Below the pieces are notes generated by a model, which worked only from the letters and a program-made list of their open reading frames with translations, did not search any database and was not told where the DNA came from. Position numbers and translations under genes: made by a program. From an uncultured Erythrobacter sp. (GTDB lineage Bacteria; Pseudomonadota; Alphaproteobacteria; Sphingomonadales; Sphingomonadaceae), in contig CALBWA010000019.1 in assembly GCA_937969505.1 (NCBI GenBank), forward strand, positions 1-64,000: a stretch of 64,000 nucleotides of DNA, written 5' to 3'. Below, piece after piece: positions 29,222 through 36,773 of this stretch. Within the stretch, counting starts at the first letter, position 1. Every line of letters starts with the position of its first letter.

Positions 29222-31027
29222 TTAAGCGGCTGTTGCGAAAGCGTCTTCGGTAAGTTTCATCATATTGTCGCTGCCCGCTTCCAGCTTGCGACGCAAAGCA
29301 CCTGCATCAGGCAGGAACCGCTCTGCATAATAGGCAGCTGATGTCAGCTTGGCTTCGTAGAAGGCTGCATCTTCGGGAGAGCCCTTCAATGCCTCTGCTG
29401 CGACCTTGGCCATCTTCAACCAGAAAAAGCCCAATGTCACGATGCCCATGATGTGCATGTAGTGATGCGCACCTGCTCCCAGATGGTTGGGATTGGCCAT
29501 CGCATTTTGCATGAACCACATGGTGGCCGCCTTCTGTTCGCCCAGAGCCTTGTCCAGCTTGGTCGCCAGGTCAGCCAGAGCCTCGTCTTCCTTGGCTGCA
29601 GCAATTTCTGCATCAATCATGGCGAAGAATGCCTGCACAGCGCGGCCGCCCTTGCTGGCCAGTTTGCGCCCGCACAGGTCCATCGCCTGCACGCCATTGG
29701 TGCCTTCGTAGATCATGGCGATCCGGCTATCGCGAACGAATTGCTCCATGCCCCATTCTGTCACGTAGCCGTGCCCGCCATAAACCTGCTGCATGTTGTT
29801 CGCCACGTCATAGCCCTTGTCCGTGCCGTAACCCTTGATCACTGGCGTCATCAGACCAATCAGATCATCGGCCATCTGGCGATCTTCCTCGGTCGCGGCC
29901 TTGTGCGTCAGATCAACCTGCAAAGCACCCCACAAACAGAACGCGCGCATGCTTTCGTTGAACACCTTGGCATCCATCAGCATGCGCCGGACATCAGGGT
30001 GTACGAAGATCGGATCAGCTTTTGCCTCTGGCTCTGCCGGCCCGGTCAGCGCGCGGCCCTGACGGCGATCAAGCGCATAGGTAACGGCATTCTGATAAGC
30101 GACTTCGGCTTGTGCCAGCCCTTGCAGGCCGACACCCAGACGGGCAGCGTTCATCATCACGAACATGGCCGCCAGACCGCGGTTTTCCTCGCCAACCATA
30201 AAACCGGTGGCTTCATCGTAATTCAGCACGCAGGTGGCGTTGCCGTGGATGCCCATCTTCTTCTCGATGGACCCGCAGCTGACGCCATTGCGCTCGCCCG
30301 GTTCACCGCTCTCGTCGAGCAGGAACTTCGGCACGATAAACAGTGAGATACCCTTGGAACTGTCAGGCGCGCCGGGGGTCTTGGCCAGAACCAGATGGAT
30401 GATGTTGCTGGTCAGATCGTGCTCGCCGGCAGAGATGAAAATCTTGGTGCCGGTAATCTTGTAGGAACCATCAGCCTGGGGTTCGGCCTTGGTCCTGATC
30501 ATGCCCAGATCGGTGCCGCAATGCGGCTCGGTCAGGTTCATCGTGCCCGACCATTCGCCCGAAATCATCTTGGGCAGATAGGTGTCTTTCTGCTCTTGCG
30601 ATCCGGCGGCTTCGATTGCCGCAGTCGCGCCATTGGTCAGGCCTGGATACATCGCAAAGGCCTGGTTCGCAGTGCCTGTGAACTCTTCCACCACGAAGCC
30701 CAGGACATGAGGCAAGCCCTGTCCGCCAAATTCTTCCGGCTTGGCCAATGTGCCCCAACCGCTTTCGACATAGGCATCATAGGCGCCCTTGAATCCGTCG
30801 GGCGTGGTTACAGAACCATCTTCATGGCGGGTGCAGCCCTGCTCGTCACCAATCTGGTTGAGCGGTGCCAGCACTTCGGAACAAAACTTTCCGGCCTCGT
30901 TGATGACAGTATCGATCATGTCTTCAGTGGCATTCTCGAAGCCCGGCAAATTGTTGTAGCTCGCCAGATCAAGCATTTCATTGACGATAAATCTGGTTTC
31001 ACGCGTGGGGGCGGTATAGGTGGGCAT
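29222..31027 (-). CDS. Acyl-CoA dehydrogenase (long, C-terminal-extended type)
   Basis: The 601-residue FAD enzyme has the extended form with an Acyl-CoA_dh_C domain, as in FadE and DmdC-like proteins. Visible signatures are GTMNLTEPHCGTDLG, TGTKIFISAGEHDL, NAARLGVGLQGLAQAEVAYQNAV and QVYGGHGYVTEWGMEQFVRDSRI with the catalytic Glu region EGTNGVQAMDL. The substrate is uncertain: 3-methylmercaptopropionyl-CoA (DmdC) and long-chain acyl-CoA are both possible. The upstream MerR gene, 55 bp away, probably regulates it. Confidence 0.95.
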   Translation of the reverse strand: MPTYTAPTRETRFIVNEMLDLASYNNLPGFENATEDMIDTVINEAGKFCSEVLAPLNQIGDEQGCTRHEDGSVTTPDGFKGAYDAYVESGWGTLAKPEEFGGQGLPHVLGFVVEEFTGTANQAFAMYPGLTNGATAAIEAAGSQEQKDTYLPKMISGEWSGTMNLTEPHCGTDLGMIRTKAEPQADGSYKITGTKIFISAGEHDLTSNIIHLVLAKTPGAPDSSKGISLFIVPKFLLDESGEPGERNGVSCGSIEKKMGIHGNATCVLNYDEATGFMVGEENRGLAAMFVMMNAARLGVGLQGLAQAEVAYQNAVTYALDRRQGRALTGPAEPEAKADPIFVHPDVRRMLMDAKVFNESMRAFCLWGALQVDLTHKAATEEDRQMADDLIGLMTPVIKGYGTDKGYDVANNMQQVYGGHGYVTEWGMEQFVRDSRIAMIYEGTNGVQAMDLCGRKLASKGGRAVQAFFAMIDAEIAAAKEDEALADLATKLDKALGEQKAATMWFMQNAMANPNHLGAGAHHYMHIMGIVTLGFFWLKMAKVAAEALKGSPEDAAFYEAKLTSAAYYAERFLPDAGALRRKLEAGSDNMMKLTEDAFATAA

Positions 31028-31082
31028 GGAAAGTCCTCAGGTTTGAATTTTACGTGTCTGGCGGATTTGAAACGCGCCGAAG

Positions 31083-31538
31083 TTAACTTGGGTCCAGCTT
31101 CTCGATCTCGACGATGAACTCGCTCAATTCCTTGATCGAGGAGTCGATATCGTCACGCTGATTTTTCAGCTTTTTGACATGGGCGCGGCATTTTTCGATT
31201 GTCACGCGGCGTTGTTCGACCCGGCCATCATCCAGATCGTACAAGTCAATCATCTCGCGGATTTCGGTCAGGCTGAAGCCGACATTCTTGGCCCGCATAA
31301 TCCATGCCAGACGCGCTCTGTCTCGTTTCGAGTAGACCCGTGTCAGCCCGACCCGCGCAGGAGCAATCAACCCCTCATCCTCGTAAAAGCGCAAGGCACG
31401 TGCCGTGCAGTCAAATTCGGATGTCAGATCGGAAATGGTGAATTGTTCGCGGCTCAATTTGTCCGGGCGGTCGAGGTGAGCCCGGCCATGAGATTGATCG
31501 GCGACTTTGGACGAATCGTTACTCGGTGCTGTAGCCAT
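31083..31538 (-). CDS. MerR-family regulator of acyl-CoA catabolism
   Basis: The 151-residue protein has an N-terminal extension of about 30 residues, then a MerR winged helix (FTISDLTSEFDCTARALRFYEDEGLIAP, RVYSKRDRARLAWIMRAKNVGFSLTEIREMIDLYD) and a coiled-coil dimer arm. It lacks the Cys ligands of metal-sensing MerR proteins, and matches the LiuR-like group that controls branched-chain or fatty acid degradation. It precedes the acyl-CoA dehydrogenase. Paired operator-like sites lie just upstream of its own start (31558-31598). Confidence 0.93.
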   Translation of the reverse strand: MATAPSNDSSKVADQSHGRAHLDRPDKLSREQFTISDLTSEFDCTARALRFYEDEGLIAPARVGLTRVYSKRDRARLAWIMRAKNVGFSLTEIREMIDLYDLDDGRVEQRRVTIEKCRAHVKKLKNQRDDIDSSIKELSEFIVEIEKLDPS

Positions 31539-31552
31539 GCGTCGGGTATAAC

Positions 31553-31598
31553 TTACCTTTACGTTAGCGTCAAGTAGTTACCTTTACGAGAACGTCAT
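31553..31598. promoter_or_regulatory. Paired LiuR/MerR-type operators
   Basis: Two similar 21-bp blocks start at 31553 and 31578 (TTACCTTTACG then 2 variable bases, then A/G-CGTCA-A/T). Each contains an imperfect palindrome of TTTACG, 4 nt, and CGTCAA or CGTCAT. This resembles the MerR-family motif I recall for LiuR (TTTACG...CGTMAA). The first block lies 15 nt upstream of the MerR start. The second is within the last 9 codons of hisI on the same strand. The centres are 25 bp apart. Confidence 0.65.
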
Positions 31599-31953
31599 TA
31601 TCGAGCACGCGAAAGAAGCAACTGGTGGCCCCTGTGTGACAAGCGGGACCTGCTGGATTGGCATGAACAACCAGCGCATCCTGGTCACAATCGACCAGAA
31701 TCTTTTTGACTTGCAAGGTGTTGCCCGAAGTCTCCCCCTTCATCCACAGGGCCTGCCGCGAGCGGGAATAGAAATGGGCAACGCCGGTCGAGCGTGTTCT
31801 GGCCAGAGCCTCTTCATTCATATGCGCGACCATCAACACTTCCAAACTGCCGGCATCAATCACCACTGCCGTTAGCAACCCCTTGCTATCAAACTTCGGC
31901 ATAAACTGCGTGCCGCTGTCACGATCTTGCGCTGATCCTTGGGTGCTGTTCAC
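31570..31953 (-). CDS. hisI: Phosphoribosyl-AMP cyclohydrolase
   Basis: The 127-residue enzyme opens the purine ring of PR-AMP, step 3 of histidine synthesis. It has [13 protein letters not shown], the substrate/metal motif [28 protein letters not shown] and [12 protein letters not shown] with the conserved Cys and His zinc ligands. The GTG at 31953 was chosen because GAGGGA is 6 nt upstream; upstream codons in the frame are unlike the family. Other his genes are not adjacent. Its 3' end overlaps an operator of the downstream MerR unit. Confidence 0.96.
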   Translation of the reverse strand: MNSTQGSAQDRDSGTQFMPKFDSKGLLTAVVIDAGSLEVLMVAHMNEEALARTRSTGVAHFYSRSRQALWMKGETSGNTLQVKKILVDCDQDALVVHANPAGPACHTGATSCFFRVLDNDVLVKVTT

Positions 31954-32085
31954 GAATGATCCCTCAATTACTGATCTGACTTCGGTTAGTTGTTGCAGGA
32001 TAACCACAGATGGCGGTCAAAATCCAACTGGGCTGCACTTCACCCTTTAACGAAATGGCACTCGATGAGAAGTTGCTTTCAGCGG

Positions 32086-32250
32086 ATCGGGGGGTCCGCC
32101 ATTCCGAATGCGGTGCAACTTAGCGCCAGGTTCAGGGGAATAGCAGGACGCAGCCTACCGGTAAGGATCTGGCGCTTCTGCTAAAACGATGAGGGATAGG
32201 ACCCAGGGCAACCAGCAGGGGGTTGGTTGTTCAAGCTTTTCGAAGCAGGG
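32086..32250 (+). ncRNA. Possible structured RNA in a 356-bp gene-free interval
   Basis: No gene homologue is visible in 31954-32309. The forward strand carries nested complementary segments: GGGTCC (32092-32097) with GGACCC (32199-32204); inside it AGCGCCAG (32122-32129) with CTGGCGCT (32169-32176), a perfect 8-bp stem. After it come CAACCA (32209-32214) with TGGTTG (32224-32229), and GCTT-TTCG-AAGC (32235-32246), a UUCG-type hairpin. A strong terminator follows at 32273. I do not recognise RNase P, SRP, 6S, tmRNA or a known riboswitch. Strand, ends and function are inferred. A 37-codon frame at 32010-32123 could encode a leader peptide but lacks good support. Confidence 0.3.
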
Positions 32251-32272
32251 TTCGCATTATTTCGTCACGTGG

Positions 32273-32310
32273 CGCCCGGAGTTCATTTGAGCTCCGGGCG
32301 TTTCGCGTTT
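32273..32310 (+). terminator. Intrinsic terminator, forward strand
   Basis: CGCCCGGAG (32273-32281) and CTCCGGGCG (32292-32300) form a 9-bp GC-rich stem with a 10-nt loop, followed by TTTCGCGTTT. The T-rich side is on the forward strand, yet the only annotated gene ending here is comF on the reverse strand. This suggests a forward transcript from the preceding interval. Confidence 0.7.
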
Positions 32311-33143
32311 CAGGCATCCTGCAACACTTGATGTGCCGGCGCGTCACCAGAACTTAGCACTTCGTCCAGAACCCGCGCGAAACATGCGATTGTCACCGAC
32401 TTTGCACCCGACCTTAGCAAGGCCTTGACGCAGGCATCGCAGGTTGCACCGCTCGTCAGAACGTCATCGACAAGGATCACATGACGGCCCACGATTGTAT
32501 CCACTTTCGATGCACGAACTGTCAGGGCCTTTGCCAAAACCTGTTCACGTTGCTTGCGGCCCAAGCCGCCCAGCGAAGGCGTTGCCACCGTGCGGATCAG
32601 GCCGTCGATCAGCAGCTCGCCCGCGCCCAATTTGGACAATTCATGCGCCAACAGGCCAGCCTGATTGTAACCACGCCGCCACAATCGCCAGCGATGCAAA
32701 GGCACCGGGATCAGCAATGGCGCTGAGTGTTGCCCGCTCTCACCGGCCTGCGCTTTCCCATCCTCCAAAACAAACTGTTGCGGAAGCCGAGCAGCGATCA
32801 ACCGCGCCAGCATCGGAGCAAGAGCAATCTTGCCGCCATGCTTGAACGCCAGGACAAGCTTGCGCGAAGTATCGTTGTACAGCGTGCCCGCTGCAATCCC
32901 GGCATGCCTGGGCGGATTGGCAAGACAAGGCGCGCACATCGCCTCACCTGTCATATCCTCGCTGGAAAACGGGCGGTTGCAGGTCTTGCACGATGGCTCT
33001 GCCGGGATCACCAGAGTGCTCCAGCATGGAGTACACAAACCGCCCTGCTGGGCCACACCCTCCCCGCACAGGGGGCAGCGCGGCGGATAGACGAGGTCGA
33101 CCAGCGGCCTCAAACCTTCAGAGATATGCGTGCCCAATGTCAT
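32310..33143 (-). CDS. comF: ComF-family amidophosphoribosyltransferase-like protein
   Basis: The 277-residue protein has a Cys-rich zinc region at the N-terminus (YPPRCPLCGEG, LCTPCW, SCKTCNRPF, MCAPC) and a phosphoribosyltransferase fold with the PRPP loop VILVDDVLTSGATCDACVKAL near the C-terminus. ComF is linked to DNA uptake and in other bacteria to DNA repair; here it is isolated from other com genes. ATG at 33143 was chosen; the frame stays open upstream but there runs opposite the methyltransferase gene. It is divergent from that gene by 54 bp. Confidence 0.92.
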   Translation of the reverse strand: MTLGTHISEGLRPLVDLVYPPRCPLCGEGVAQQGGLCTPCWSTLVIPAEPSCKTCNRPFSSEDMTGEAMCAPCLANPPRHAGIAAGTLYNDTSRKLVLAFKHGGKIALAPMLARLIAARLPQQFVLEDGKAQAGESGQHSAPLLIPVPLHRWRLWRRGYNQAGLLAHELSKLGAGELLIDGLIRTVATPSLGGLGRKQREQVLAKALTVRASKVDTIVGRHVILVDDVLTSGATCDACVKALLRSGAKSVTIACFARVLDEVLSSGDAPAHQVLQDA

Positions 33144-33197
33144 CGCAATGATCTGACACAGCTTGCACTGATGAGGCAAGCGAGGCAGGGCGCAAAT

Positions 33198-33971
33198 ATG
33201 ACCACTGCCGGGGTTCCACAAATTTTTTCGCAGGCGCGCCGTTCTGCCAGAGCAAGCCGAGCCATGCGTCTGGCAGCCCGCGCTGACGCCGCCAACTGGC
33301 TGTGCGCTGACTTGGAAGAAGATACGGTCGAGCGCCTGCTCTTCATGCAGCATAGTCCCAAGCGCAGCCTGATTATCGGACCCCATACCGGCATCCTCAA
33401 AACCCATCTGGACAGTTCTGATCCGTCGAAGGAGGCGACCGTCGATGTCCTGCCCGATATGGATGAGGAACAACCAGAGGCATTTGGCAACGATGTCGGC
33501 GCCTTCGATTGCATTGTCAGCCTCAACCGTCTCGATACTATCAACGATCTGCCCGGTGCACTGCTTCATATGCGCAGCGCGCTGGCACCAGGCGGCATCA
33601 CCATTGCCCATTTTCCTGCCGCGGGCAGCCTGCCCGCCTTGCGCAGCATTATGCTTGCGGCAGACGGAGACCGCCCTGCTCCGCGCATCCATCCGCAGAT
33701 TGACAATCGCGCGGCCACTGGATTGCTGCAACGCGCGGGATTTTCCCGGCAGGTGACCGACAGCCACACGCTAACAGTGCGCTATGGCACACTGGCGCGC
33801 ATGATTGCCGATCTGCGCGAACAGGCGCTTACATCGGTGCTGTTAAGCGGATCCCCATCAGTAGGAAAGGCTGGTTATGCCCGCGCGCTCGACGCGTTCG
33901 AAGCGTTGAAGGATGACGACGGCCGCGTCAGTGAAACCTTTGAAATCCTAACGCTTACCGGCTGGCGCTAG
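33198..33971 (+). CDS. SAM-dependent methyltransferase, BioC/NDUFAF5-like
   Basis: The 257-residue protein has a Rossmann methyltransferase layout: RSLIIGPHTGIL in place of the glycine-rich loop, DVLPDMDEE, FDCIVSLNRLDTINDLPGALLHMRSALAPGG, and ITIAHFPAAGSLPALRSIM. It resembles the BioC-like and NDUFAF5-like proteins next to comF in other alphaproteobacteria. The SAM-loop is divergent (GPHTG), so catalysis is not certain; the NDUFAF5 branch hydroxylates an arginine of complex I. Start ATG 33198 is the first good start past comF. Confidence 0.85.
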   Translation: MTTAGVPQIFSQARRSARASRAMRLAARADAANWLCADLEEDTVERLLFMQHSPKRSLIIGPHTGILKTHLDSSDPSKEATVDVLPDMDEEQPEAFGNDVGAFDCIVSLNRLDTINDLPGALLHMRSALAPGGITIAHFPAAGSLPALRSIMLAADGDRPAPRIHPQIDNRAATGLLQRAGFSRQVTDSHTLTVRYGTLARMIADLREQALTSVLLSGSPSVGKAGYARALDAFEALKDDDGRVSETFEILTLTGWR

Positions 33972-33984
33972 GCAATTGTGCCCA

Positions 33985-36654
33985 TCACCCCTTGAGCGAA
34001 GACTGGGCAGCTGCAAGGCGGGCAATCGGCACGCGATAGGGTGAAGCACTCACGTAATCGAGGCCCACTTTTTCGCAGAAAGCGATGCTGGCCGGGTCTC
34101 CGCCATGTTCCCCGCAAATGCCCAGCTTGATATCCGGACGGGTCGCCCTGCCCCGCTCGGCTGCCATTTCCACCAATTGCCCGACACCTTCGATGTCCAG
34201 ACTGACAAAGGGATCGCGCGCAAAAATGCCCTTGTCGACATAGGGAGCAAGGAAGCGCGCTGAATCGTCGCGGCTAACGCCCAACGTCGTCTGCGTCAGA
34301 TCATTGGTGCCGAAACTGAAGAACGCGCCTTCTTCCGCAATTTCACCCGCCATCAGTGCGGCCCGCGGCAATTCGATCATGGTGCCAACCAGATACTCCA
34401 CACTCATGCCGCGCTCGGCAAAGACTTCACCGGCGGTCTTGTCGACCAGTGCCTTGAGCAGCTCGAGTTCGCGCTTGGTTGCAACCAGCGGGATCATCAC
34501 TTCGGGCACTGGTGCCTCCCCGCTTTCCTTGGCCACGTCGCAAGCAGCCTCGAAAATGGCGCGGGCCTGCATTTCATAGATTTCGGGAAAAGTGATCCCC
34601 AAGCGGCAGCCACGGTGGCCCAGCATGGGGTTGAATTCGTGCAATTCGCCTGCGCGGCGCTTCAAGTGATCAACGCCATAACCCGTCGCATTGGCAAGGT
34701 CCTCGAACTCCGCGTCGCCATGCGGCAGGAATTCGTGCAGTGGCGGATCGAGCAAACGGATCGTGCATGGCAGGCCCACCATCACTTCAAAGATCGACTT
34801 GAAATCAGCGCGTTGTTCGGGAAGCAGCTTGGCCAGCGCCTTGCGCCGACCAGCGTCATCTTCCGCCAGAATCATCTGGCGCACGGCGCTGATACGGGCT
34901 GCATCGAAGAACATGTGCTCTGTCCGGCACAGGCCAATACCCTCCGCCCCGAACTGGCGCGCCATGCGGCAATCGTCGGGCGTTTCGGCATTGGTGCGAA
35001 CCCGCATCCGGCGGTGGGCATCAGCCCATTCCATCAGCGTTCCGAAATCGCCGGCCAGCTCCGGCTCGATCGTTGCAACAGTGCCGGACATGACCTGGCC
35101 ATTGGCTCCGTCGATGGTCAGCGTGTCGCCTTCCTTCAGCTCGCGATCGCCAATTCGCAAGGTGCGCGAGGGCAAATCGATAGAGACTGCCGAGGCACCC
35201 GAAACGCATGGCCGGCCCATCCCGCGTGCCACAACCGCCGCGTGTGACGTCATGCCGCCACGGGCGGTCAGAATGCCTTGGGCTGCATGCATCCCATGAA
35301 TGTCTTCTGGCGATGTTTCCACCCGGACCAAAATCACCTTGTCACCGCGCTGCGACCATGTCTCTGCCGTATCGGAGTCGAGAACGATCTTTCCCGATGC
35401 TGCCCCGGGCGATGCCGGCAGTCCGCTGGTCAGAATATCGCGGTGCGCCTTCGGGTCGAGCGTCGGGTGAAGCAGTTGGTCGAGCGCCATGGGGTCAACC
35501 CGAAGGATGGCCTCCTTCTCCTCGATCAAACCTTCACTCACCATGTCGACCGCCATCTTGAGCGCGGCCTTGGCTGTCCGCTTGCCGCTGCGCGTTTGCA
35601 GCATCCACAGCTTGCCCTGCTGCACGGTAAACTCAATGTCTTGCATGTCGCGGTAATGCTTTTCCAGCAGGTCGAACACGCGCGCCAATTCGCCATAGGC
35701 ATCGGGCATCGCCTCTTCCATGCTCAGCGGCTTGGCATTGGCCCGCTCGCGCGCAGCCTTGGTCAGATATTGCGGCGTGCGGATACCTGCGACAACATCT
35801 TCGCCTTGGGCATTGATAAGATACTCGCCGTAATAGGCGTGTTCGCCAGTCGCCGGATCGCGGGTAAAGGCAACGCCGGTCGCGCTGCTATCGCCCATAT
35901 TGCCGAACACCATGGCCTGAACATTGACCGCAGTTCCCCAATCACCCGGAATATCATTCAGGCGGCGATAGACCTTGGCCCGGTCTGCATCCCAGCTTTC
36001 AAACACGGCGCGGATCGCGCCCCACAATTGCTCGGTCACATCTTGCGGGAAAGGCTTGCCCAATTCCTGCTCGGCGATCGACTTGAACTCGGCAACCAGC
36101 GCCTTCCAGTCGTCGGCTTCCATTTCGGTGTCAGCGAAATAGCCCTTGTCTTCCTTGGCAACTTCCAGTGCTTCTTCGAACAGACCATGATCCAGACCCA
36201 GCACCACGTCAGAATACATCTGGATAAATCGGCGATAGCTGTCCCAGGCAAAGCGTTCATCGCCCGATGCCGCGGCCAGGCCAGCCACTGTCTCGTCATT
36301 CAAACCCAGGTTCAAAACCGTATCCATCATTCCGGGCATGGACACCCGCGCGCCCGAACGGACAGAGACCAGCAGCGGATCGGCTGCATTGCCAAACCCC
36401 TTGCCCACAGTCTGCTCGACATGGCCCAGCGCGTCATTGACGGCGGCGTTCAGCCCATCGCTGAAATCGCCGCCCTCGCTCAGGAAGCGAACGCATTCCT
36501 CGGTCGTGATGGTGAAACCGGGAGGGACCGGCAGGCCGATGCTCGCCATTTCGGCAAGGTTGGCACCTTTGCCTCCGGTTACCGTCTTGTCCTTCTGCCG
36601 GGGATCATCATGCGGTGCGTCGCCGCCGAAGGTATAGACCGTTTGCTGGGACAT
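33985..36654 (-). CDS. ppdK: Pyruvate, phosphate dikinase
   Basis: The 889-residue enzyme interconverts pyruvate, ATP and phosphate with PEP, AMP and pyrophosphate. It has the N-terminal ATP-grasp domain (GGKGANLAEMASIGLPVPPGF), the phosphohistidine motif GGMTSHAAVVARGMGRPCVSG near residue 455, and the C-terminal PEP/pyruvate barrel with EHMFF, FGTNDLTQTTLGVSRDD and the CGEHGGDPASI active-site Cys. The start at 36654 has TAGGAA 6 nt upstream. It lies 119 bp after glyS on the same strand; inverted repeats in that gap may regulate it. Confidence 0.97.
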   Translation of the reverse strand: MSQQTVYTFGGDAPHDDPRQKDKTVTGGKGANLAEMASIGLPVPPGFTITTEECVRFLSEGGDFSDGLNAAVNDALGHVEQTVGKGFGNAADPLLVSVRSGARVSMPGMMDTVLNLGLNDETVAGLAAASGDERFAWDSYRRFIQMYSDVVLGLDHGLFEEALEVAKEDKGYFADTEMEADDWKALVAEFKSIAEQELGKPFPQDVTEQLWGAIRAVFESWDADRAKVYRRLNDIPGDWGTAVNVQAMVFGNMGDSSATGVAFTRDPATGEHAYYGEYLINAQGEDVVAGIRTPQYLTKAARERANAKPLSMEEAMPDAYGELARVFDLLEKHYRDMQDIEFTVQQGKLWMLQTRSGKRTAKAALKMAVDMVSEGLIEEKEAILRVDPMALDQLLHPTLDPKAHRDILTSGLPASPGAASGKIVLDSDTAETWSQRGDKVILVRVETSPEDIHGMHAAQGILTARGGMTSHAAVVARGMGRPCVSGASAVSIDLPSRTLRIGDRELKEGDTLTIDGANGQVMSGTVATIEPELAGDFGTLMEWADAHRRMRVRTNAETPDDCRMARQFGAEGIGLCRTEHMFFDAARISAVRQMILAEDDAGRRKALAKLLPEQRADFKSIFEVMVGLPCTIRLLDPPLHEFLPHGDAEFEDLANATGYGVDHLKRRAGELHEFNPMLGHRGCRLGITFPEIYEMQARAIFEAACDVAKESGEAPVPEVMIPLVATKRELELLKALVDKTAGEVFAERGMSVEYLVGTMIELPRAALMAGEIAEEGAFFSFGTNDLTQTTLGVSRDDSARFLAPYVDKGIFARDPFVSLDIEGVGQLVEMAAERGRATRPDIKLGICGEHGGDPASIAFCEKVGLDYVSASPYRVPIARLAAAQSSLKG

Positions 36655-36671
36655 TAAATTTCCTACCTTGC

Positions 36672-36759
36672 TTGACACAATGGACAGTGTGTCAACTTCA
36701 CTTCTGGCTCAAAAAGCCCTCAATTCTGCGGTTTTCAGGCCGGGTTGCGGAGTTGACAC
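36672..36759. promoter_or_regulatory. TTGACAC inverted repeats upstream of ppdK
   Basis: TTGACAC occurs at 36672-36678 and, inverted (GTGTCAA), at 36689-36695; the second is extended to GTGTCAACT (36689-36697) and repeats inverted again as AGTTGACAC (36751-36759). These three copies lie in the 119-bp glyS-ppdK gap. They could be an operator, or -35 boxes; no good -10 box is paired with them. Confidence 0.4.
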
Positions 36760-36773
36760 TTTTCCAACCGAGT

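Noticed and set aside
32010..32123. 37-codon frame in the possible RNA interval
   Set aside because: The ribosome-binding site is poorly placed and the frame overlaps the proposed stems; coding potential is unproved.
32310..33767. The reverse frame of comF extended to 485 codons
   Set aside because: Codons beyond 33143 run opposite the methyltransferase and read as low-complexity nonsense; homology to ComF starts at 33143.
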